DNA from: Toxorhynchites rutilus septentrionalis
Taxonomy: Eukaryota > Arthropoda > Insecta > Diptera > Culicidae
Length of the DNA: 64,000 nucleotides
Direction: 5' to 3'
Assembly: GCF_029784135.1 (NCBI RefSeq)
Contig: NC_073746.1
Span: 179,152,288-179,216,287, forward strand
A model generated the notes under the pieces. It had not been told where the DNA came from. It ran no database searches and saw only the letters and a list, made by a program, of their open reading frames with translations. Made by a program: the position numbers and the translations under genes. Shown here piece after piece: positions 10,271-20,102 of the stretch (its first letter is position 1; every line of letters begins with the position of its first letter).

Positions 10271-12020
10271 TAATAAAAGTAATAGTGTTAATTAACTAAT
10301 GTTATGAGTTAATATTAATTTATTTTTGAAAAAATATAATTTATCTGGTTAATGAGAAATTATTGATTTTTTTCTAATATCCGATATCCGGCCGGTTAGC
10401 AAGATATCCATTTCATCTCAAGTAACTATAGCAATGAACACAGCTCTCACTTTTGGAAAATTTCCTCTTTACTTCCGAATTGGAATGCGTTGTACTTTGA
10501 AGCCACTTTGAATTTGGAAGCCACGCACGAATTCGTAAAAACTGAATGATCGATCGTAAAGTACCCAACCACCAATGAGCTCAAACACACCTCTATATTA
10601 ACACATGTTCTCCCCAAGCAAACAAAAATCGGTTTACATATAATATTATTCGGATATCACTTTAGAATTCATCATATTATACTAACTTTCAATAACTTTT
10701 TTGGTGGCCCTGAAAAACGCCAATGTATTAATTCTTGTTCCCACGATGAGGAAATTTATGTCCTCATTTTGCCGCATTTTGTGTGTTGAATCACCCACAA
10801 TACATCGATTTAGTTCGGTCGGTGTTTGGACGATTTTTAAATGCTTTCATAAAAAAGAGCTTTCAACCTAGAGGTTTACATTTTCAAGCTGTATGTTAGA
10901 TAGTGACACGAAATTGTTGAAAAAGTCAGAAAAATCGCTTGATACAAACGCTACTTTCTCTCATTCAAAACTTCACTCATACACATTCACACTCAGTTCA
11001 GTACAAAAGTATTACCGCTTATGTTATGACACAAACATTTCCTGTATAATTCGGAAAATCAAAATCCGTTGATTTCATTAACAAATAAATAAAACGTCCA
11101 TTATATCTTCTTACGTGCAACGACACTCGTAAATTAATAAATGTGTTTTAAAGGAAACATCTAGCCAAGAACGAAGATTCATCTCTGAATAACTGATATG
11201 CTATAACATAACACCGGATACCATTCATCGTTTCCTCTTACTTATGATGTTGTTGCTGAATTCGAATACACACCACAAACAACGTTTGGGTTCAGTTCTG
11301 ATGTTATGCACTCAAGCGGAAATATAAAGTTTAATCAGCGCTTCAAATAGTCGCACATATTAATCTCGCATAAATATCTGATTCTGAAACGTTTTACTGC
11401 TGATGGCTATCTGCGAAGAAACGTTCGTCTTGGAGACCGGCGTTTTTTCTCCCTCTGTTTCTTGGTAAGTTCAAAGGAAAATCAAACGCCTAACACAAAA
11501 CCGCTAATTCCAAATGGCCTTTAAGGTCGTTTTGAATAATGTTTTATTGCGACTCGGTTCAACCTGCTGCGGGCCGGCTGGTATGTGAGCGCACAGTAAT
11601 TAAGTTTCGTAAAAGGTGTGTTTTGGTCTTCGAGTCATTGTTTTGTTTTTGGAGTGACCAAATCACTGGTTCACTTTGAACTGGCTTGTATGTGCGTGTT
11701 AAGTTGATTTTTAGTTCATTAATTTGTTTATCTCTTCTGGCTGATATTTGTTTTGAATTACTGATGATCATGAGATGAAGCATTTTTAGTTTTGATTCGA
11801 TTTTCCTTAAAGCCATTGTCAGCACATCGTCGTGCGGGAATACTTTTGATACCTTTTTATATTTTGTTGTTGTTATTTTTATATATAATTTACAAATGAC
11901 AAAAGTCCCGACTAATTTTTCATTACATATCGTGTTACACTTATTTCTTTTGTGTCAATAGAAGGTAAATTTATTGAACTTGTACTTATACTATGAATCG
12001 AAAAGCCGATTATCCCTTCC
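10271..12020. other. no gene supported
   Basis: AT-rich non-coding DNA. Short open frames only (88 codons at most), none with a recognisable domain. No paired terminal repeats identified. Confidence 0.5.
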
Positions 12021-12027
12021 AAGGGTA

Positions 12028-12442
12028 GTGGCAACTATATTGCCACAACGATTTTATTTTTTTCTCTCCTTCAACAATAAATTATCACCTCTTGCCTTAT
12101 GTGGTAACTAGTTCTGATACTGTTTTTTGAGCGCGAAAAAAATAAAAACTATTCGTTTTGGAGTAATTTTTGTGTTAACAATTTGTTGAAATTTTCAACA
12201 CATTTGAACTGTTTAGAACCTGCTGAGTTTGATCATCATGAGTTTTATCAGTTGTTTTTGTTGAAACTAACATCAGAAATTCAAATATAAAAAATCATTT
12301 TTACCATCAAGTGTTTACCGCTAGACGGGCAGGTGGCAACTATTTTGCCACCAACATTTTACGTTAGCCCTTTTACAGGCAGGTAGCATCTATATTGCCA
12401 CCAACATTTCACTCTAGACGGTCAATGGCAACTATATTGCCA
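12028..12442. repeat. cluster of four near-identical short palindromes
   Basis: Copies of GTGGCAACTATATTGCCAC or close variants sit at about 12028-12046, 12333-12351, 12383-12401 and 12425-12442. The arms GTGGCAA/TTGCCAC flank a 5-nt centre. The last three are spaced 45-50 bp and are each preceded by variants of a GGGCAG or GGTCA lead. A fifth relative occurs at about 50206-50222 next to TTTAACCCTTTATGAG. Probably subterminal motifs of a MITE family, but no complete element borders were found. Confidence 0.5.
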
Positions 12443-12619
12443 CCATTTTTTGTGATGTTTTTAATTATTTTGTGTTGTATTGTAGTTTGCATTGATTACA
12501 TGCCTAGTTCTCACGGCCCGTTAAAGGGTAAAAAGGCTAGCGGTCGATAAAGTGTTGGTGTGTATGTGACATCGAGGCAAAAAGGAGAAGAATTCATTGA
12601 TAAATGAAGATGAAGAAGT

Positions 12620-13396
12620 TATTTTTTTTTTATTTTTTTTATTTATTCGACAAATCAACGGGTATACAGAACCCAAATGACGCTTACGTACTAAATTATA
12701 ATTAAAAACTTAATAACTAGACGGAGTATTTGTGATCGAAGAGATGTATCTCTTTCTAAGTGATGTGCGTGATATCCCGAGGTCAAAATATATACTGTGT
12801 CTAATGAACTCTCAACACATACTCGACATTGGCTCGTAGTATCCGTAATTCGTGCGTGAAAACGGTATATGGAGGAAGTTATGAGATCTCAGATTCCTTT
12901 GCTGGATATTAAAGTTCACAAGTTGTAAAAGCTCTGAACAGTCTATGTGCGACAGTATCAAGTCGGAAATGAAACATATTCTGGCAAGGTTGCGGCGATT
13001 ACACAAAGAATCAAGCCCGATGAGTCTGCAGCGATGTTCGTAACTGGGAAGGTTGCTGGGATCACTCCAAGGTAGATTCCGTAGAGCAAATTTAACGATT
13101 TTGCGCTGGATAGCTTCTAGCCGCAGAATGCTGTTTTGATAGTATGGTGACCAAACAATTGATGCATACTCGAGTATCGAACGAACGAGGGAACAATATA
13201 TGGCCTTTATGCAGTGTATGTCCCTGAAGTGTTTTGTTGCACGAAACATTAATCCGAGCATTTTGGATGATTTCGTCGTTATATATGCCATTGAAAACTG
13301 ATTGTTTGTACTAACATTAAAATTGAGAAAAGAAATATTTGGACAATATTTGGTTATTCTTCTAGAATCAAGAGCTGTCAGTATTAATTTGAGCAT
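12620..13396 (-). pseudogene. 3' end of a CR1/Jockey-like LINE ORF2 (reverse transcriptase C-terminus)
   Basis: The 194-residue minus-strand frame contains FRDIHCIKAIYCSLVRSI, EYASIVWSPYYQNS and PSYEHRCRLIGLDSL. It is clearly homologous to the C-terminal part of the LINE at 18720-19164 on the plus strand. It is 5'-truncated, lacking endonuclease and catalytic RT motifs, and is followed by an A-rich tail (T-rich on the plus strand at about 12619-12650). This is the usual product of incomplete target-primed reverse transcription. Confidence 0.8.
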
Positions 13397-13399
13397 TTA

Positions 13400-14304
13400 C
13401 ATGACTTTTACATCAGAAAAAGATAACGACACAATTGATTCATAGATTACTTTCAAACCGCTGCTTCGATTCTCGTTGAGCAGGAGCCCTCGATGTAATC
13501 TAGTCACGTGTGGGGAAAGCGGTGAAACGTGTTTTTTTCTGGTGGAACCTTTGGGATTGTATCCATTTTCATTTGGGGTCCAGCTGACGACAGCCAGCGA
13601 CATTGTTCGAGAATTCCTTCCACATATAGCAGATATCAAGCAACTTCATGGGTTTTTCACGGCACGATTCCACTCTTCCGGAAGCTAGGATGCGGCTGGC
13701 ATGTAGTGCTAATGATTTTTTAAGTTCATTGATAAGGTTCTCGAATTGGCTTTTTGAAATCGTAGCATTTTTCGAACTCTCAGTTTCTGTGTGGAACATC
13801 TTCCCACTGTTAGCCCAATTGAGCATTTCTTGAGACTCTGTTCTCTACAGTCCAGGCATTGAAATCTCCTTTTTCGACAACGAGTTACGTTGGAGGAACA
13901 ATGTTTTGAGCCTTAATACCTCTTTGCCGACTGTACGAAGTGACCTGATCATCACTTCATTCGAAAAATTCTGCTTGAAATTCAAACTCTGGTATGATTA
14001 CTGGGTGATGGGTGATGCAAGATACGGCTGGCAAACAGGATTGTTAGCCGTAACTCTCAAACTCTTTCCCCCTTTGTGTGATCTAATTTGTATACCATTT
14101 CGAAAAGACAAAATGTCTGTCGCTTCTAATCAGTCTACATAAATGTTACGCTCGCTCTGTCCTTCCTCCTTCCTTCCCTTTCCTTCCCGTTTGGTGAATG
14201 TTGAGTGAGAATCGTTTGCCGATGAGCGTCGAGCGGGAATGAATTGTCTTTCTCAAGGTCCCTTTGTACCCTTAATAAGTACCCGAGGGACAATTTGTGT
14301 TTCA
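13400..14304. other. no gene confidently assigned
   Basis: Several overlapping short frames occur on both strands (longest 85 codons, minus strand 13826-13569). They lack a recognisable domain and could be the ORF1-side remnant of a retroelement, since they lie directly upstream of the LINE fragment in its own orientation. No supporting motif was seen. Confidence 0.3.
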
Positions 14305-14538
14305 TATGGTCGGTGTTAAGTCAGAGAGGACCAAGTCGCAAAATTGAAAATTTCGAGTTATTGATTGCATTTGGTTAAACATTACGTAGGCTACATACCA
14401 CACTTTTCAGATTTTGAAAATCACACGTACGGCGGGAGTGAAGTATCGAAAATGTTTAAAAAGCTCAATGAAACCCCCTTATAGCTTCATACTTCAGAAA
14501 AATGTCACATGGTCCGGTCTGACTTAACACCGACCATA
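14305..14538. mobile_element. MITE with about 24-bp inverted termini, TA-flanked
   Basis: The ends TGGTCGGTGTTAAGTCAGA (14307 onward) and its reverse complement (ending 14536) form a perfect inverted repeat that continues with a few mismatches through GGACCA. TA at 14305-14306 and 14537-14538 fits a Tc1/mariner-type target duplication. The 230-bp interior has no ORF. Confidence 0.7.
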
Positions 14539-15069
14539 TGTGTTGTCGATATGTCAATCAGTCTGTGAAGCATGTTCAATAAATTGCAAAAACGATACTA
14601 GACAGACGGCGTCCATTTATAATTTATTGTGAATATCTTCTTCGTCTTTCCAATCCGTTGTTGAAAATTGTCTTGTCTTTTGGCTAATTCAGACACAAGC
14701 ACTCGAATAGTTTCACAAGGATTGGTTTTCGCTAAGGCTTCAATGACCGCCTATTTTGCATTTTGAAGTTGTAATATAGGGTGACCAGTCTGTTGGTGAT
14801 ATTTGCTTTAGTGCTAAGTATTTGGAAGGTTGTCTCCACTCGAGAATGTTGATTGTGTATTTTATCAGCAGATAAATACTTAGGGCTATGACATGATCAC
14901 TAGACCTTTATACTTTGCGTAAGTGACGATGTATGAGTAACTTGTACACCCAAACTAGCGTTGAAAAAAAACATTTCATCTTTGGCAGAAAAAATGCTTT
15001 TCGTGTGCTGAAGGGTGAATAAAAAAATAAAAGCACCTTTTTTTAAAGCTTTTAAATGTTTTTAGGTAC

Positions 15070-15210
15070 AGGAGCAGACACGTCTTTCTCTCAGGCTGAA
15101 CGTCAGATTGGAATTGTGCCCAAAACCCCAAACGATGTCAACGGGGTTCGAACCAAGGTCGGTTGGAATGCAAGGCTGTTTTACACGACCACGCTATCCA
15201 CATAGCCATC
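15070..15210 (-). repeat. tRNA-derived SINE (minus strand)
   Basis: On the minus strand the head reads GGCTATGTGGATAGCGTGGT, with an A-box-like TAGCGTGGTCG, and continues to GGTTCGAACCCCG, a near-consensus polymerase III B box (about 15138-15150). Spacing between boxes is tRNA-like. The body extends to an A/T-rich tail near 15020-15060. It is not a functional tRNA because the 3' acceptor half is replaced by SINE body. Distinct from the (GAA)n-tailed SINE family at 23.7, 24.7, 50.8 and 63.6 kb. Confidence 0.55.
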
Positions 15211-15424
15211 GCTGCTGTTGCATAAATGTGGATAATATTACACATCATTATAAAATGACGTAGAAAAGTGTTTTCTGAAAGTAAAAGGGAGACCATAAAA
15301 GTGAATCTATAACCTTTTAGGTTTGGTTCGTGTATGTGGAAAGTATGCGAAAAGCCTTAATGTGTGCTTATTTGCAATGTGCCTCTTGTTTCGCCCGTTC
15401 ATATTGCTCTTATATTGCTATAGC

Positions 15425-16244
15425 CAGGGCCCGAAATCTTCGAAGGTGAAAAATGAAGACCGACTCTACTCTCCGTAGCTTCGCTTCAACTAGAACTACT
15501 TCGGCAGTCGCCGTCGACAAAAAGTGACTTGACTAGAATATGAATTGACTAGCGTTGATTAGCGAGGATGACTGGTGAACTAGTCCAGTCAGTGGTTATT
15601 TTAACTGACTCGACTATTGAATACAAATCTGCCTCTTCATTCAACTGACTTCAATCCACACTTCCATTTCCCCCTGACACTAATTTCATACCCGCGTACG
15701 CAACCTTTTTTATATCGTCCATATAAAGAGGAACGAAAACATGATTTCTGATGCAAAAAAGAAGTTACCCCATCAATGGACGGTTTATTGTCTACCCATC
15801 GTGAAAACCATCGTTTTTCAAGTATGCTATAGCGTTAGTATTAGTAAATAGCGTGCAAAATAGCACACACACTGCACGCTATTTTATACGTGTGAGTAAT
15901 TTTTGTGTACGATACAAAAAAAAATCTAGCTCACTCGTAGCGTATGTCAAACCACGTTAAACTCGAACATCGATGCATGCACACGTACATGGGAGAGAGA
16001 AAGAGAGGAACGAATTCGTTTTGGGGGAAGTCACTTCAAAATGCAATGAGGACAATTTGACTGGGAAGAATGAAATGATATAGTCGAGTCGGTAGAGGGA
16101 GATAGCGACTAAACGCCCGACTGATTGTTTAGTCGTTTTGGCGGAGAAACTTCATGCCAAAAATCATTACTAACTGAATACGGATATAGTCAGTCAGATA
16201 GTCAGCTGACTATCCTCAGTTGACTATGACTATGCAGAGCCCTG
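15425..16244. mobile_element. hAT-like non-autonomous element
   Basis: Termini begin CAGGGCCCG (left) and CAGGGCTCTGC (right, reverse complemented). The flanking 8-mers GCTATAGC (15417-15424) and GCTATGGA (16245-16252) agree at six of eight positions, consistent with a mutated hAT target duplication. The interior is rich in GACTAG, AGTCGA and CAGTCAG-type words and has no ORF. The weak duplication is the main doubt. Confidence 0.45.
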
Positions 16245-16259
16245 GCTATGGAATATATA

Positions 16260-19200
16260 TTATACAAATGCTATGCTGCGCAGTAAGTGAACATCGTAGC
16301 TTTTTCGTCAAACCAACACAATCACCTGAATCCACATCGCAACCGACAAGGGTGAGCATCTCTGATATGAATTATGAACTGGTAGTCTATTACCAAAACG
16401 TCGGTGGTATGAATTCCGCAATATCCGACTATTTTCAAGCTTGTTCTGATGCTTGTTACGACTTTATTGCGCTCACTGAAACATGGCTTAATGGCAACAA
16501 GCTGTCGAAGCAAATTTTCGGACCATTCCACAATGTCTACCGACTGGATCGATCTGCTAGCAACAGTAATAAACTTCACGGTGGTGGAATTCTTCTCACC
16601 ATCAAATCGAGAATCTTTTCTCGTGAATTGTTTCCTCCTAATGGATTTACAATTGATCAGATCTGGGTGGCTGTCTCGTTCAGCCACTACACTATTTTAA
16701 TTGGAGTTGCATACGTTCCACCTGATCGTACTAATGATCCATCGGTGATTGAACAGCATATTTCTTCGCTAAATTGGATTACTGGTCAAATGAATCCTAA
16801 AGATGTTATTCTCTTGCTAGGTGACTACAACCTACCAGTCATTAGATGGATTATCGACACTTCGAATTATTTTTTCCTGATACTCTGCATTCTACCATGC
16901 ACCGCCAGACCGAGTCTGTCGAGAAGACAGTTTTAGCTTCGCTGGATCATGTCAAATGACTGGAATCGCCAACGCAAACAATCGTATCCTTGAATTATGC
17001 TTTACCCGTATAGAGTTTATTTCAAACATAATTCTAAACGAGTCGCCGTCTCCTCTAGTGAAAGTGTGTCAGTATCACCCTCCGCTTCTCATTACATTGC
17101 GAGTCTCGCCTCCGCTTATATTTGCAAGCACAGCTGAATCGATCTCTTACCATTACAGTAAGACTGATTTTCCTTCGATGAACAATTTTCTTCGAAGTTT
17201 GAATTCGAACGACATTCTGAATATCTCTGATCTAGAATCTGCCACCCGGATCTTATCGAACGTGTTGCTTTATGCGATTGACCAATTCGTTCCAAAGAAA
17301 AAAAAAATCGTGCTTTTCCTCATCCACCATAGTCAAATCTTGGCTTGAAGCGCTTAAAAACAACAAACAGATTTGCTTTGAAGAAATTGGTAAGGAAACG
17401 GTGTTATTTTTGGAGGAATCGTTATGTGATTGCTAGCAACAACTATATGCGTCTGAATAGAGCCTTGTTCACCAGATATCAAAACCTCATGCAATCTTAT
17501 TTGAAAAATAACCCGAAACGTAACTGGTCATTTGTTAATGACCAAAGGAAAAAGTCCGGTCTACCGACCTCGATGGAGCACGACAATATCGAAGCTTCTA
17601 CTAGAGACGATATCTGCGAGCTTTTCCGATGTCATTTCAAGAGCGTTTTAACCGAAGCGCGTCTCGATCCTGATCAGATCATCGCTGCAACAAATAATGT
17701 ACCTCAGTTATCGTCGATCGGATCATCACCTAGGATAAACTCTGGAATCGTGGAGAGTGCTTCCTAAAAGTTGAGGTATTCTTCTAATTTTGGACCTGAT
17801 GACATTCCATCTGCTGTCTTGAAAAGGTGCTCTACAGGCCTGTCTCAACCGCTGAGTCGCATATTCTGTCGGTCCATTCAGTGTGAAATTTTCCCGGAAA
17901 CATGGAAAAACTCCTTTGTCTTTCCAGTTTTCGAAAAAGGCAACAAAAAGCAAGTGAAAAACTATAGAGGAACTGCTTGCTTATGTGCTCTTTCCAAACT
18001 ATTCAAAATCATCATTTTGAATTACATAACACATTCCTGTAAAAGTTACATTGCCGAGCAGCAACATGGATTCCTTTCCAAAGATTGGTCGTTTACACTT
18101 CATTCATTGCTCGGGCTCTACAATCGCACTATCAAATAGATGCGATATATACAGATTTTTCTGCAGCCTTCGACACAATCAATCACCAGATTACAATTGC
18201 CAACTTCCAGCGTCTTGGATTCAGCGGTTCCTTTTTGAGTTGGCTGCAGTCTTATCTGGTGGATCGATACATTGCTGTAAAAATAGGCGACTTCACTTCT
18301 GAGCCTTTCCGTATGACATCAGGTGTACCTCAAGGAAGTCATCTTGGGCCATTTATTTTTCTTGTATATCTCAACGACATCAATACCATTCTGGAATGTA
18401 AAAAAATATCATATGCAGATGACTTCAAGCTGTACCATTTGATTGATGGTGAAGCCGACGCACTATTTCTTCAGTCACAAATTGACGCTTTTGATGCTTG
18501 GTGTGAAACGAACAGAATGATTCTGACCCCAACCAAGTGCTCTGCGATATCCTTTTCTCGTAAACGCTCTGTCGTTCGTTACGACTATAGGCTTGGAGAT
18601 ATTACTTTAGAGCGGGTTGACTGCGTTAAGGACTTAGGAGTCATGTTCGATTCTAAGCGTTTCATATCGTATATATTCGTATATATCGTTTCGTTTCGTG
18701 ATCATATCGTATATATTGTATCAAAAGCAACTAAAACACTCGGATTTGTGTTTCGCTCAACCAAGCAATTCAGGGACATTCATTGCATAAAAGCAATTTA
18801 TTGCGCCTTGGTTCGCTCGATTATTGAGTATGCATCAATTATCTGGTCACCATACTACCAAAACAGCATTCAACGCATTGAGACTGTTCAACGCAAGTTT
18901 GTCAAGTTTGTCTTACGTAGATTACCTTGGAATAATCCCAATGACCTACCTAGCTATGAGCACCGCTGTAAGCTCATCGGACTCGATTTGTTACATGATC
19001 GCCGTAATGTTTCTAAAGCCTGTTTCATATCGGATATGATATTATCCCACGTCGATTGCCCTGAACTTCTGCAACTAGTGAATTTTAACATTCATCGACG
19101 AAGCCCGCGGTCTCACAACTATATCCAGATACCGTTTTCTCGTACAAACTACGGTTATAATTAATTTATTTATTTATTGAATTATAAATAAATAAACAAA
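16260..19200 (+). mobile_element. CR1/Jockey-like LINE, 5'-truncated, with ORF2
   Basis: A non-LTR retrotransposon on the plus strand. Endonuclease, RT and C-terminal domain are recognisable in order, ending at TAA 19162-19164. A short AT-rich 3' region with AATAAATAAACAAA-like tail follows. ORF1 is not found upstream, where the hAT-like element ends at 16244, so the copy is probably 5'-truncated. A second fragment of the same family lies inverted at 12620-13396. Confidence 0.8.
16367..19164 (+). pseudogene. LINE ORF2: AP-endonuclease plus reverse transcriptase, frameshifted
   Basis: The start at ATG 16367 (MNYELVVYYQNVGGMNSA) opens an AP-type endonuclease domain with LTETWL and LLGDYNLP. 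Then follow a linker and an RT containing YTDFSAAFDTINH, SGVPQGSHLGPF and the catalytic YADD (18412-18423). The C-terminal conserved region has FRDIHCIKAIYC and WSPYYQNS. The reading frame changes at about 16936, 17348, 17767 and 18139. A roughly 27-bp AT-rich insertion near 18661-18700 interrupts the region after FDSK. The protein cannot be made as one chain. Confidence 0.85.
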
Positions 19201-20040
19201 AAAAATAATCCTGAATGGGAGAGTAGCACATTTTCTATTATTTTAAAGCTTAAATTTAATGTAAAAAATCGAGATTCCAAAACATGTGCTAAAAATTAAT
19301 TTTTGTGTGTATTTTTAACGCCCTTCAGTGGTGTTTTATGACCGCTCAAGTGAGCTTCGTCGTGGGTTAGGAACAGGTTCGAAGGTGCCCTGAAGCTTTC
19401 ATAATTTTACATGATTCATGCAGGGATATATGCTCGTTCAAGGGAGGCGATATATGCTCGTTCAATTCCGACAAGTACGGCACCCATCTAAAATTTTAAT
19501 ACGACTGCAAAGGGTTAATGTATGACTACATAAAGGGGGCCGTATAATAACATGAAAAACATGTCTTGTTTCTATGATATAAATAATTTTGACGTTCATA
19601 TTTTTTTTTGTTGCGAACGGATGCTGATGATGTGCATATCAATCGAATCGGGAATTCCTTAAGATTTGAATGATGGATATACATTACTCTCTAGTCCGTA
19701 AATCGTTTAAATTGATAATAATTAGGAGCATTCCACAGCAGTTTGTTACATCATCCTCAAAACTACGAGACTGTTGATTTCAATTTTCAAATTGACCCTT
19801 TTCAAGGTGTGATTAAACTTTAAAAGCAAAGTAAGATTAAATCGTCGATCAACCATCTTCAGCTGCTTTTACAAAACCACGTAAATTACCGAAATCTCTA
19901 CTAAAGACTAAAAAAAAGTTAATTTTAAAATATTTATGTGTTCTGAAAAATCTGGAGTGATAAACAAGAGAATAAGGATTGAGATATTTTAATATATAAC
20001 AAATAAATTAACCTGTACGTGTTGCACGAAAATAGTTACA
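19201..20040. other. upstream region of gene 1; no feature beyond a short direct repeat
   Basis: Non-coding. A 25-bp direct repeat containing GATATATGCTCGTTCAA occurs twice at about 19424-19470. The region presumably contains the 5' intron and promoter of the gene starting at 20103, but no convincing TATA/Inr pair was found. Confidence 0.4.
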
Positions 20041-20102
20041 TGTAACTCATTTTTTTTCTAAACCTCTGCTCTAATTCCAATACTTTGGTTTTCATTTCAG
20101 CC

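Noticed and set aside
13800..13900. Endonuclease-like GDFNAW motif on the minus strand
   Set aside because: A single short match with stops on either side; the neighbouring residues do not follow the R1 endonuclease pattern.
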